DNA of 64,000 nt, from positions 1,178,001-1,242,000 of the forward strand of contig JAKVOM010000001.1 in assembly GCA_022482815.1 (NCBI GenBank), given 5' to 3'. Positions 34,709 to 42,376 of this stretch are shown piece after piece. The translations under genes were made by a program, and so were the position numbers. The notes beneath the pieces are model-generated. The model had not been told where the DNA came from. It did not search any database and saw only the letters and a program-made list of their open reading frames with translations. This DNA is from Acidaminococcus sp. (lineage in GTDB: Bacteria; Bacillota; Negativicutes; Acidaminococcales; Acidaminococcaceae). Numbering within the stretch: position 1 is the stretch's first letter; each line of letters begins with the position of its first letter.

Positions 34709-36055
34709 ATGGCATTTGAAATGCTGACTGATAAGCTGACCGCCGCAATTCAAAAGATTCGCGGCCACAAGACCGTTACCGAGCAGGACCTTAAGGAAAC
34801 GCTGCGGGAAGTCCGGCTGGCACTTTTGGAAGCCGATGTCAACTTTAAAGTCGTCAAGGAATTTACAGCAAAAATCAAAGAACGGGCCCAGGGCCAGCAG
34901 GTCGATCCGAACCTGACGGCAGGCCAGTATATTGTCAAGATCGTCCATGAGGAGCTGATCAATCTCCTCGGCGGCACACAGAGCAAACTGAATTTCTCTG
35001 CCAATCCGCCGACCATTATCATGCTCGTCGGTCTTCAGGGCGCCGGCAAAACGACTTCCGTCGGTAAGCTGGCCAATTACCTGAGAAAGAATGGCAAGAA
35101 GCCGCTCATGGTGGCTGGTGACGTGTACCGCCCCGCTGCTATTACCCAGCTCGAAGTTATTGGTAAGCAGCTTGATATGCCGGTATTTTCCATGGGTGAC
35201 CAGGTGTCCCCGGTGGAAATCGCCAAGGCTTCCATCAAGCGGGCCAATGAACTGCTCTGCGATACGATCCTCATCGATACGGCAGGCCGCCTGCATATCG
35301 ACGAGAAGCTCATGGATGAGCTGAAGAACATCAAGAGCGCTGTGAATCCCAATGAAATTCTGCTCGTTGTCGATGCCATGACCGGTCAGGACGCTGTGAA
35401 CGTAGCCGATGCCTTCAACAAAGCGCTCGGAATCACGGGCCTTATCGTGACCAAGCTCGACGGCGATGCCCGCGGCGGTGCCGTACTCAGTGTCAAAGCT
35501 GTGGCGGACTGCCCTGTTAAGTTTGTGGGTATGGGTGAAAAGCTCGACGCTTTGGATCCCTTCTATCCAGATAGAATGGCTTCCCGCATCCTGGGGATGG
35601 GGGATGTGCTCTCCTTGATTGAAAAGGCACAGGAAGCCATCGACGTGAACGAAGCCAAGAAATTGGCCGACTCCATGAAGAAAAACGAGTTTACCCTGGA
35701 TATGTTCCTTGACCAGATGAAACAAGTCAAGAAACTGGGTTCTCTCGAATCCATCATCAGCCTGATCCCGGGCATGAGTAAATACAGCAAGCAGCTCGAA
35801 GGCATTGATCTTGACGGAAAGGAAGTACGCCGCCTTGAGGCCATCATTACTTCGATGACGCCGAAAGAACGGCAGAATCCACGCATCATCAACGGGTCAC
35901 GCCGCAAGCGTATCGCCGCAGGATGCGGCCAGAGCGTGCAGGCTGTCAACCGGCTTCTGAAGCAGTTTGAAGAAAGCAAGAAGCTGATGAAAACCATGAC
36001 GGGCATGAACAAGTATGCACGGAAAGGCAGATTCAAGCTGCCCTTCATGCAATAA
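34709..36055 (+). CDS. ffh: Signal recognition particle GTPase Ffh
   Basis: 448 residues, full-length SRP54. It binds 4.5S RNA and signal peptides and docks with FtsY at the membrane. N-domain (1-90); G-domain with GLQGAGKTT (about 107-115), DTAGRLH and TKLDGDARGGA; a methionine-rich M-domain from about 300 ending in FKLPFMQ, with the RNA-binding GSRRKRIAAG. The ribosome site before the ATG is weak (GCAGGT). ylxM lies directly upstream, and the rpsP cluster follows after 29 bases. Confidence 0.97.
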   Translation: MAFEMLTDKLTAAIQKIRGHKTVTEQDLKETLREVRLALLEADVNFKVVKEFTAKIKERAQGQQVDPNLTAGQYIVKIVHEELINLLGGTQSKLNFSANPPTIIMLVGLQGAGKTTSVGKLANYLRKNGKKPLMVAGDVYRPAAITQLEVIGKQLDMPVFSMGDQVSPVEIAKASIKRANELLCDTILIDTAGRLHIDEKLMDELKNIKSAVNPNEILLVVDAMTGQDAVNVADAFNKALGITGLIVTKLDGDARGGAVLSVKAVADCPVKFVGMGEKLDALDPFYPDRMASRILGMGDVLSLIEKAQEAIDVNEAKKLADSMKKNEFTLDMFLDQMKQVKKLGSLESIISLIPGMSKYSKQLEGIDLDGKEVRRLEAIITSMTPKERQNPRIINGSRRKRIAAGCGQSVQAVNRLLKQFEESKKLMKTMTGMNKYARKGRFKLPFMQ

Positions 36056-36084
36056 ATTGATTTCTACTTAAGGAGGTGAAAATT

Positions 36085-36357
36085 GTGGCAGTAAAGATTC
36101 GTTTAAAACGTATGGGTGCTAAAAAGAGCCCTTTCTACCGCATTGTTGTTGCTGACGAACGCTCTCCGCGTGACGGCCGTTTCATCGAAAGCGTAGGTAC
36201 TTATGATTCCACTGTAGATCCTGCAGTGATCAACATCGATGAAGAAAAGGTTATGGCCTGGATGCAGAAGGGTGCACAGCCGACCGACACGGTTCGTTCC
36301 ATGCTCAGCAAGAGAGGTCTGATGACCAAGTTTGCTCAGGAAAAGGCCAGCAAATAA
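36085..36357 (+). CDS. rpsP: 30S ribosomal protein S16
   Basis: 90 residues starting at GTG 36085, which gives the conserved [22 protein letters not shown] is 7 bases upstream; a GTG at 36076 lies within it. Full-length S16 with [13 protein letters not shown]. First of a compact run rpsP-khpA-ylqD-rimM-trmD. Confidence 0.97.
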   Translation: MAVKIRLKRMGAKKSPFYRIVVADERSPRDGRFIESVGTYDSTVDPAVINIDEEKVMAWMQKGAQPTDTVRSMLSKRGLMTKFAQEKASK

Positions 36358-36369
36358 GGAGGGATACCA

Positions 36370-36597
36370 ATGAAAGAGATAGTTGAAGTCATCGCTAAGG
36401 CTATCGTCAATCATCCCTCCGAGGTCCAGGTGGAAGAAGAAAGACACGGTTCTTCCGTCGTCCTCAAACTCCACGTGGCGCCTGATGATATGGGAAAAGT
36501 CATCGGCAAGCAGGGACGAATTGCCAAGGCGATTCGTCTGGTAATGAAGGCCGCTGCTACCCGTGAAAATGTCAGAGTGATCGTAGATATTGGTTAA
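36370..36597 (+). CDS. khpA: KH-domain RNA-binding protein KhpA
   Basis: 75 residues forming one KH domain; GKVIGKQGRIAKAIR contains the GxxG RNA-binding loop. KhpA works with KhpB in Firmicutes, affecting small RNAs, cell division and elongation. Its position between rpsP and ylqD is the classical one. AAGGAGGGATACCA precedes the ATG; 12 bases after rpsP. Confidence 0.95.
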   Translation: MKEIVEVIAKAIVNHPSEVQVEEERHGSSVVLKLHVAPDDMGKVIGKQGRIAKAIRLVMKAAATRENVRVIVDIG

Positions 36598-36609
36598 AGG
36601 TGGGTTCTC

Positions 36610-37017
36610 ATGGATAAAATGACCATCGTCGTTCCTGTGACCGTAAAATCCAAGGTTACGGAAGATCTGAAAACCAAGATCGTCGCAGATATGAAACGTC
36701 AGGTTCAGGCAGCGGAACTGGATTTTGAACAATTCCAATTCAATGCCAAAAAATCGCTGAACGAACATGCCAATGCCAATCCGGTAGCCCTGGAAGGACT
36801 GCGGGAACGCATTGCGTATGAAAAAGATCAGCGCGGCCGTGCGCTGAAGGAACTCAAGGATAAACTCGAAAGAGCCAATAACCTTGAGATTGGCAGTGAA
36901 ATCGGTCACGGTACCCTGGAACGTTCCATTGAAATCACCATCGGTTCCGATCTGGAATCGCTGATGGGGGCTGAAATTGTCGTCGAAGACGGCAAAGTCA
37001 TCGCCTTCAGAGAGTGA
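36610..37017 (+). CDS. ylqD: YlqD family protein
   Basis: 135 residues. An N-terminal beta region (MTIVVPVTVKSKVTED), a long charged coiled-coil-like helix in the middle and a C-terminal strand pair ending VVEDGKVIAFRE match YlqD, a conserved Firmicutes protein of unknown function located between khpA and rimM. AAGGTGGGTTCTC precedes the ATG; rimM starts 4 bases after its stop. Confidence 0.9.
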   Translation: MDKMTIVVPVTVKSKVTEDLKTKIVADMKRQVQAAELDFEQFQFNAKKSLNEHANANPVALEGLRERIAYEKDQRGRALKELKDKLERANNLEIGSEIGHGTLERSIEITIGSDLESLMGAEIVVEDGKVIAFRE

Positions 37018-37021
37018 TTTT

Positions 37022-37516
37022 ATGGAAAAGAAGATCGTGATTGGCAAAATTGTCGCCCCGCATGGCGTGCGGGGCGAATTTCGTATCATGCCGCTGTCCG
37101 AGCATCCGGAGCGGTATAAGGATATGAAAACCATCCACCTTGACGACGGCCGTGCCCTTACTGTAGTGTCGCTGCGGGCGCACAAGAATGTGCTCCTCAT
37201 GCAGACCAAAGAGATTACGACTATGAACGAGGCGGAACTGCTGCGGGGAAGGAAAATCGTGGTTACCCCCGAGGAACTTCCTCCACTGCCGGAAGGACAG
37301 TTTTATGTCCGTGACATCCTGGGCTTTACCGTGGTTTCTCCGGAAGGGGAAGTCATTGGTACCATGAAGGATGTAATTACGCCGGCAACGACGGATGTCT
37401 TTGTGATTGCTTCCCCTTCGGGAGAGGAAATCCTGGTCGCCGCCATTGCCGAAAACATCAAAAAAATTGATTGGGAAAAGAAGGAAGTCATTGTGAGACT
37501 TCCGGAGTGGATTTGA
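37022..37516 (+). CDS. rimM: 16S rRNA processing protein RimM
   Basis: 164 residues from ATG 37022, which begins the conserved IGKIVAPHGVRGEFR. RimM binds S19 and assists 30S head maturation. The N-terminal RimM barrel is followed by the PRC-barrel (about 90-164; FYVRDILGFTVV). An upstream in-frame start at 36977 would overlap ylqD and add no conserved sequence. trmD follows after 2 bases. Confidence 0.96.
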   Translation: MEKKIVIGKIVAPHGVRGEFRIMPLSEHPERYKDMKTIHLDDGRALTVVSLRAHKNVLLMQTKEITTMNEAELLRGRKIVVTPEELPPLPEGQFYVRDILGFTVVSPEGEVIGTMKDVITPATTDVFVIASPSGEEILVAAIAENIKKIDWEKKEVIVRLPEWI

Positions 37517-37518
37517 AA

Positions 37519-38268
37519 ATGAAATTTGTTTTTATTACCCTTTTTCCCGAAATGATTGAACAGGCAGCCCGCGTCAGCATTATCGGGAGAGCCATGGATC
37601 AGGGACTTGTGTCCGTGGCCTGCGTGAATCCCCGGGATTATGCAACCGACCGGCATCGCAGCGTCGATGATACGACCTGTGGTGGAGGGGCCGGGATGGT
37701 GCTGAAAGCGGAAACCTACTGTAAAGCCCTGGCAAAGGCCGGAGAATTGGCACCGGGCGCGCTGAAGGTGGCCCTGACCCCTGTGGGGGAACCACTGAAG
37801 CAGCCGCGGATCGAATCGCTGGCCGCCGCCGGAAAGGACATCATCTTCCTTTGCGGTCATTATGAAGGTTTTGATGAACGTATCCTTGAAAAGGCCGATT
37901 TGCGCCTTTCCGTAGGAGATTTCGTTCTGACGGGTGGTGAACTGCCCGCTTTATGTGTCATGGATGCCGTGGCCCGCTTTCTGCCGGGTGTCCTTGGCAA
38001 GATGATCAGTGCGGAGGAAGATTCTTTTGCCGACGTACTGCTTGAATATCCTCAATATACGCGCCCTGTCAGCTTTGAAGGCAGACAGGTCCCGGAGGTC
38101 CTCCTTTCGGGAAACCACGCGGCCATCGACAGATGGCGCCGTAAAGAGGCTTTGAGGTCCACGTATCAGTATCGTCCCGAACTGCTGAGCAAAATGCACT
38201 GGCAGAAGGGTGATGGTGCCCTCTTCCTGGAAATGCTGGAAGAGGAAAAAGTAAAAAACAAAGATTAG
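37519..38268 (+). CDS. trmD: tRNA (guanine-N1)-methyltransferase TrmD
   Basis: 249 residues of the SPOUT class, forming m1G37 in tRNAs with S-adenosylmethionine. FITLFPEM opens the protein, GGGAGMVLK and CGHYEGFDERI form the trefoil-knot cofactor site, and SVGDFVLTGGELPA follows. The ATG at 37519 is the conserved start; an in-frame ATG at 37471 lies within rimM. The normal partner rplS follows, here separated by 253 bases containing its own promoter. Confidence 0.97.
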   Translation: MKFVFITLFPEMIEQAARVSIIGRAMDQGLVSVACVNPRDYATDRHRSVDDTTCGGGAGMVLKAETYCKALAKAGELAPGALKVALTPVGEPLKQPRIESLAAAGKDIIFLCGHYEGFDERILEKADLRLSVGDFVLTGGELPALCVMDAVARFLPGVLGKMISAEEDSFADVLLEYPQYTRPVSFEGRQVPEVLLSGNHAAIDRWRRKEALRSTYQYRPELLSKMHWQKGDGALFLEMLEEEKVKNKD

Positions 38269-38300
38269 AAAGCAAAGAAAGTTATAAGAGGTTATTTGCC

Positions 38301-38393
38301 ATGGCAGTAATCGGTACGATGCCATTTACCGGAAAGCTCCCGTGTGGAGAAGCTGTCCGCATGATGGTACTCGTTATCGGCTGCAGGCACTGA
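38301..38393 (+). CDS. Candidate 30-residue small ORF between trmD and rplS
   Basis: An ATG with AAGAGG about 10 bases upstream opens a frame of 30 codons ending TGA (MAVIGTMPFTGKLP at the start, VLVIGCRH at the end). It contains two cysteines and a short hydrophobic stretch (MMVLVIG). No homologue is known to me. It could be a leader peptide or chance. Confidence 0.3.
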   Translation: MAVIGTMPFTGKLPCGEAVRMMVLVIGCRH

Positions 38394-38413
38394 CCCTTGC
38401 ATAAGGATTTTTC

Positions 38414-38442
38414 TTGCGCTGGGATTTTCCTTATGGTATAAT
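38414..38442 (+). promoter_or_regulatory. rplS promoter (extended -10)
   Basis: TTGCGC (38414-38419), a 17-base spacer and TATAAT (38437-38442) preceded by TGG, forming an extended -10. Confidence 0.75.
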
Positions 38443-38448
38443 ACACAG

Positions 38449-38521
38449 CGTATGCAAAACGGACGGTCCGCTGTTAGCACGTGGCTAGACATGAACGTCT
38501 TGGATTCTGAGGAGGAAAACA
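38449..38521 (+). promoter_or_regulatory. 5' leader of rplS
   Basis: About 73 transcribed bases with small stems, for example CGGAC/GTCCG and AGAC/GTCT around ATGAAC, before AGGAGGAAAAC. Ribosomal protein leaders for L19 are known in Firmicutes; whether this is one is not shown by the sequence alone. Confidence 0.35.
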
Positions 38522-38863
38522 ATGAATATTATCGAAGCAATTGAAAAAGAACAACTGCGTTCTGACATTCCTGACTTCCGTCCTGGCGATACTCTGAAAG
38601 TATACGTTAAGGTTGTCGAAGGAAACCGTGAACGTGTTCAGTTATTTGAAGGTGTCTGCATTTCCCGCAATGGCTCCGGTGTACGTGAAATGTTCACCGT
38701 TCGCCGTATTGCGTCCGGTGTCGGCGTAGAAAGAACTTTCCCTGTTCATTCTCCGCGTCTGGAAAAGATCGAAGTTTCCCATCGCGGTGTGGTTCGCAGA
38801 GCAAAACTGTATTATCTGCGTAAACTCACCGGTAAGGCAGCTCGTATCAAGGAACGCCGCTAA
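38522..38863 (+). CDS. rplS: 50S ribosomal protein L19
   Basis: 113 residues, full-length L19 with [20 protein letters not shown] and [13 protein letters not shown] read in parts, ending [19 protein letters not shown] precedes the ATG. It has its own promoter at 38414 and a terminator directly after it, so it can be expressed apart from trmD. Confidence 0.98.
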   Translation: MNIIEAIEKEQLRSDIPDFRPGDTLKVYVKVVEGNRERVQLFEGVCISRNGSGVREMFTVRRIASGVGVERTFPVHSPRLEKIEVSHRGVVRRAKLYYLRKLTGKAARIKERR

Positions 38864-38873
38864 TTCGAATATT

Positions 38874-38908
38874 AAAGGGGGACTGGTGGACCAGGCCCTC
38901 TTTTTTTA
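38874..38908 (+). terminator. Intrinsic terminator after rplS
   Basis: AGGGGGACTGG and CCAGGCCCTCT form a stem with a TGGA loop, followed by seven T. Confidence 0.88.
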
Positions 38909-38985
38909 TCGGCATATGAGGGGATTGCCTCATTCCCGCTGCCAGCGGCATGAAACAATCGCCTTAGAGGATGAGGTGACAGAAA

Positions 38986-39525
38986 ATGGCTGAAGAGAAG
39001 AAAAATAAAACCTGGCAGGATGTCGCCAGTGACTGGCTGATTTCGATTATTGTTGCTGTCGTTCTGGCCTTTGCCATCCGGACATTCCTTGTGGAGCCAT
39101 ATATGGTTTCCGGTCCGTCTATGAGACCGACCTTGCAGAATGCAGAACGGCTCATTGTCAATAAACTTGTCTATTATACCCGCGACCCGAAGAAGGGTGA
39201 AATCATCGTCTTCAAGTATCCCAGCGATACGCGCCGTGACTTTATCAAGCGCGTCATTGCTACGGGCGGCGATACGATTGAAATCAAGGATGGCCAGACG
39301 TACGTCAATGGCGAAGCACTGAACGAAACGTACATCAAAGAGCCGTTCCATACGAATTATCCGAAGGTTACCGTGCCGAAGGGCTTTATCTTCGTCATGG
39401 GCGATAACCGCAACAATTCCGAAGACAGCCGTTATTCCGACGTCGGGTTTGTCGATTTGAAACTCGTCAAGGGCAAAGCCAGCGTTGTCTTCTGGCCGCT
39501 GAGTGCCTTTAAGACGCTGCCCTGA
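38986..39525 (+). CDS. lepB: Signal peptidase I
   Basis: 179 residues. A type I signal peptidase with one N-terminal membrane segment (about 17-35), catalytic serine S45 (GPSMRPTL) and catalytic lysine K88 (RRDFIKRVIA); box E MGDNRNNSEDSR is intact. It removes signal peptides outside the membrane, for instance from the tannase-like protein at 58736. GAGGTGACAG precedes the ATG. rbgA follows after 11 bases. Confidence 0.97.
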   Translation: MAEEKKNKTWQDVASDWLISIIVAVVLAFAIRTFLVEPYMVSGPSMRPTLQNAERLIVNKLVYYTRDPKKGEIIVFKYPSDTRRDFIKRVIATGGDTIEIKDGQTYVNGEALNETYIKEPFHTNYPKVTVPKGFIFVMGDNRNNSEDSRYSDVGFVDLKLVKGKASVVFWPLSAFKTLP

Positions 39526-39536
39526 GGAGCGCCGCC

Positions 39537-40409
39537 ATGAAAGAACTTCTTGAAGGGTATGCTTTTTCCATCCAGTGGTTCCCGGGACACATGACCAAAG
39601 CCCGCCGCGAAATGGAAAACCAGCTGAAAATGGTGGATGTGGTTGTCGAAATGCTGGACGCCCGTATTCCGCATTCCAGTGCGAACCCGCTTTTAAAAAG
39701 TCTTATCGGACAAAAAGTTAAGATTGTAACGCTGAACAAGACAGATATGGCTGATCCTGAAATGACCCGTAAATGGCTGTCTGCACTGAAAGCCCGCAGC
39801 TTTACGGCGCTCGAGGTGGATTGTCAGAAGGGGCGGGGCACAAAGGCGCTCCTTGCCGCGATTCGGCAGGCCGGGCAGCCCGTAGTGGATAAATGGCTCA
39901 AAAAAGGCGTTCGCAACCACCCTATCCGTGTTATGATTGTCGGCATTCCTAACGTGGGAAAATCGACGCTCATTAACCGCCTTTTGGGTAAGAATAAAAC
40001 CGTTACGCAAAATAAACCGGGCGTGACGCGGCAGACCCAGTGGGTGGAAATCGGTAAGGGCATCGAACTGCTTGATACGCCGGGTGTATTGTGGCCGAAA
40101 TTCGAACAGGCAGAGACAGGGTTTAACCTCGCTGTGACGGGTGCCATTAAGGAAGACGTCTATGACAGGGAAACCGCAGCTGCCATTCTCGTGACGCGGC
40201 TCATGCGCCTTTATCCGCAGCAGCTTGAAGCGACATATGGTATTACGATTGAACCGGAAGATACAGCACAGACTGTGGAAGCTAAAATCGGCAAAGCCCG
40301 CGGCGCTATCAAGGCCGGCGGGGAAATCAACCTGCCGAAGACCGTGGATTTGATCTTGCGCGATTTTAAATTCGGCAAGATCGGGCCTATCACGCTGGAA
40401 GAACCGTAA
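39537..40409 (+). CDS. rbgA: Ribosome biogenesis GTPase RbgA (YlqF)
   Basis: 290 residues. A circularly permuted GTPase for late 50S assembly: G4 NKTD (67-70) comes before G1 GIPNVGKST (136-144) and G3 DTPG. The N-terminal WFPGHMTKA and the C-terminal ANTAR-like RNA-binding region are present. GAGGAGCGCCGCC precedes the ATG. The usual lepB-rbgA-rnhB order holds, but 729 bases of mostly repeats separate it from rnhB. Confidence 0.96.
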   Translation: MKELLEGYAFSIQWFPGHMTKARREMENQLKMVDVVVEMLDARIPHSSANPLLKSLIGQKVKIVTLNKTDMADPEMTRKWLSALKARSFTALEVDCQKGRGTKALLAAIRQAGQPVVDKWLKKGVRNHPIRVMIVGIPNVGKSTLINRLLGKNKTVTQNKPGVTRQTQWVEIGKGIELLDTPGVLWPKFEQAETGFNLAVTGAIKEDVYDRETAAAILVTRLMRLYPQQLEATYGITIEPEDTAQTVEAKIGKARGAIKAGGEINLPKTVDLILRDFKFGKIGPITLEEP

Positions 40410-40449
40410 AAGTAAATAAAGGGCACCTGGCCAAATAGGATAAAATCAA

Positions 40450-40489
40450 AAGGACTGTGAAGAAAATCATCTCTTCACAGTCCTTTTTT
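40450..40489 (+). terminator. Intrinsic terminator after rbgA
   Basis: AAGGACTGTGAAGA pairs with TCTTCACAGTCCTT, followed by TTTT. Confidence 0.9.
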
Positions 40490-41040
40490 CGTCGTCCGCC
40501 TCCCGCAACTCGCCGTCCGTAGAGGCCAAATTGCCTCGGCAATTTGGCTCTGAAGATGTAAAAGATATAAGGGACATCATCCACCGCTTATCGGAAGTCC
40601 CGATAGCATCGGGCCTTCCTGCGGTCCTCCTTCCTCAATGTCGCATAGCGACGTCGAGGAAGGTCCCTAAAGAATTTACCACAGCGATTTTTATATTTTC
40701 TTTTGGCAAACCGACGACAGGAGGTTTGGCTACGGTGTACCTTCTTCCAAGCCGCCCTGCTCATGGCGGCTTCGGAAGGAGGAGAATCGCTTGCGATGGA
40801 GGGATAGCTTCTTTTGGTTTTATAACTTTTTTTCTTCCTTGCTGCCGCAGGCTAGGCTAAAAGCCATATGCTAAAAGCAAAAAGCGCCTTTATTTCTTTA
40901 CTAGCTGCTCGCTGTGTTCTTTCTCAAGAATCCGCCAAAGCAGCTGCCCGCACGGGAGTACTAACCACTGCCCACTATCCACTAGCCACTGCTATATGCC
41001 AAAAACCAAAAGCAAAATGTGCTTTCTCTCTTTCGCTTCC
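40490..41040 (-). repeat. Mosaic dispersed intergenic repeat, copy 6 (largest)
   Basis: About 550 bases without a credible gene. It begins with a perfect stem AGCCAAATTGCC-type palindrome (about 40523-40554: GCCAAATTGCC / GGCAATTTGGC), continues with the CCTCTTCGACGTCGC module in reverse (about 40575-40670), a set of stems such as GCCGCC..TGGCGGC, a GCTAAAAGC module (40855-40885), and the AAGAATCCGCCAAAGCAGC / ACTAACCACTG module in forward orientation (40926-40992). Opposite module orientations show that it is a composite. Confidence 0.75.
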
Positions 41041-41088
41041 ACTTTAGGTCCATTCACATCACTAACTGGTACGATACGGACCGTTTCA

Positions 41089-41097
41089 TGGTATAAT
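41089..41097 (+). promoter_or_regulatory. Extended -10 promoter of rnhB
   Basis: TGGTATAAT with no clear -35, 41 bases before the start. Confidence 0.6.
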
Positions 41098-41138
41098 TGC
41101 GCCATCAATATGTTGCCAAAAGCGTAGGGGATGAAACG

Positions 41139-41948
41139 ATGAAAATACAGGAAATCAAAGATATCTTGGCAGGCACACCGACGGAAGATGAACTGGCGCT
41201 CTTTCGGGAAGATCCGCGTAAAGGCGTGCAGAAACTTCTCGCTGCCTATGTGAAACGGCAGGAGGCCGCTAAAGCTGAGGCCGACCGGCTGGAAAAATTA
41301 ATGGCACCGGAAAGATCTTATTGGGAACAGGGCATCGAGTATGTAGCGGGCTGCGATGAAGCAGGACGCGGGCCTCTCGCCGGCCCGCTTGTGACGGCTG
41401 CCGTCATTTTGCCGCACGAAATTAACCTGCCGGGACTCAACGATTCTAAACAGGTGACGCCGAAACGCCGGGAAGCGCTCTATGATGAAATACGGGAGCA
41501 GGCAGTCGCTATTACTGTGAGCATTCTGGGCCCGAAGGAAATTGATGAGATGAATATCTACCAGGCAGCTAAATACGCTATGACACAGTGCCTGACGCAC
41601 CTTACGATGCCGCCGGGACAGGCTCTGACGGACGCTATGCCGCTCCACATCCTGCATCTGCCTGTGCGCGATATTGTGCACGGCGACAGCAAGAGTGCAG
41701 CCATTGCCGCAGCGTCCATTATTGCCAAAGTCACCCGTGACCGGATCATGGTGGAACTGGACAAAAAATATCCGCAGTATGGCTTTGCCGGCCACAAAGG
41801 CTACGGTTCCCAGCTGCATATGCAGGCCATCGAAAAATATGGGCCCTGTAAGTGGCATCGCCGCAGCTATGAACCGCTTAAGAGCATGGCAGAGCAGCAT
41901 GATTTGGGAATTGCGGTCAGCGAAAACAAGCTGCTGCAGCTGAAATAG
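41139..41948 (+). CDS. rnhB: Ribonuclease HII
   Basis: 269 residues. It cuts RNA in RNA-DNA hybrids, including single ribonucleotides. The first catalytic pair is D73-E74 in AGCDEAGRGPLAGPL; HGDSKSAAIAAASIIAKVTRD and GFAGHKGYGS follow. A ~60-residue N-terminal extension (ILAGTPTEDELALF...) is typical of Firmicutes RNase HII. ATG 41139 follows TAGGGGATG; the ATG at 41097 is within the -10 region. yraN starts 3 bases later. Confidence 0.96.
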   Translation: MKIQEIKDILAGTPTEDELALFREDPRKGVQKLLAAYVKRQEAAKAEADRLEKLMAPERSYWEQGIEYVAGCDEAGRGPLAGPLVTAAVILPHEINLPGLNDSKQVTPKRREALYDEIREQAVAITVSILGPKEIDEMNIYQAAKYAMTQCLTHLTMPPGQALTDAMPLHILHLPVRDIVHGDSKSAAIAAASIIAKVTRDRIMVELDKKYPQYGFAGHKGYGSQLHMQAIEKYGPCKWHRRSYEPLKSMAEQHDLGIAVSENKLLQLK

Positions 41949-41951
41949 GCC

Positions 41952-42317
41952 ATGTACGAACCCGGCCGCTTCGGCAGATGGGGTGAAATGATAGCTGCCC
42001 GCTATCTGGTGCAAAAGGGATATCAAATTCTCGAACGGAATTACAGAACGCCGCGGGGTGAAATCGATATCATTGCCGCTAAAGGCGGAGTGATTGTCTT
42101 CGTTGAGGTCAAAAGCCGGCGCGGAGAAGGATTCGGACGTCCGGCTGCTGCCGTGACATGGGAAAAACAGAGCCATATCAGGGCGTCTGCCCGGATTTAT
42201 CTGAATAGAACCCGCCAAAACCGCTGCCGCATCCGCTATGATGTTTTGGAAATCCTCGCGGAATACGGGCAGATCCGGATCAACCATCTGCAGAATTTTT
42301 CGCACAACGACTACTAA
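41952..42317 (+). CDS. yraN: YraN (UPF0102) nuclease-fold protein
   Basis: 121 residues with the restriction-endonuclease-like core: EMIAARYLVQKGYQILERNYR, GEIDIIAAKGG and FVEVKSRR. The D...ExK-type residues are present, but nuclease activity of the family is poorly established. Placed between rnhB and yifB as in many Firmicutes. Confidence 0.93.
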   Translation: MYEPGRFGRWGEMIAARYLVQKGYQILERNYRTPRGEIDIIAAKGGVIVFVEVKSRRGEGFGRPAAAVTWEKQSHIRASARIYLNRTRQNRCRIRYDVLEILAEYGQIRINHLQNFSHNDY

Positions 42318-42376
42318 TTCAGATACAAAACGCACTCATCACACTTATCTATCAATCGCAGAAGGAGAATCAGCAC

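Noticed and set aside
40531-40860. 109-codon frame in the large repeat between rbgA and rnhB
   Set aside because: It lies wholly in dispersed repeats with no ribosome site or protein likeness.
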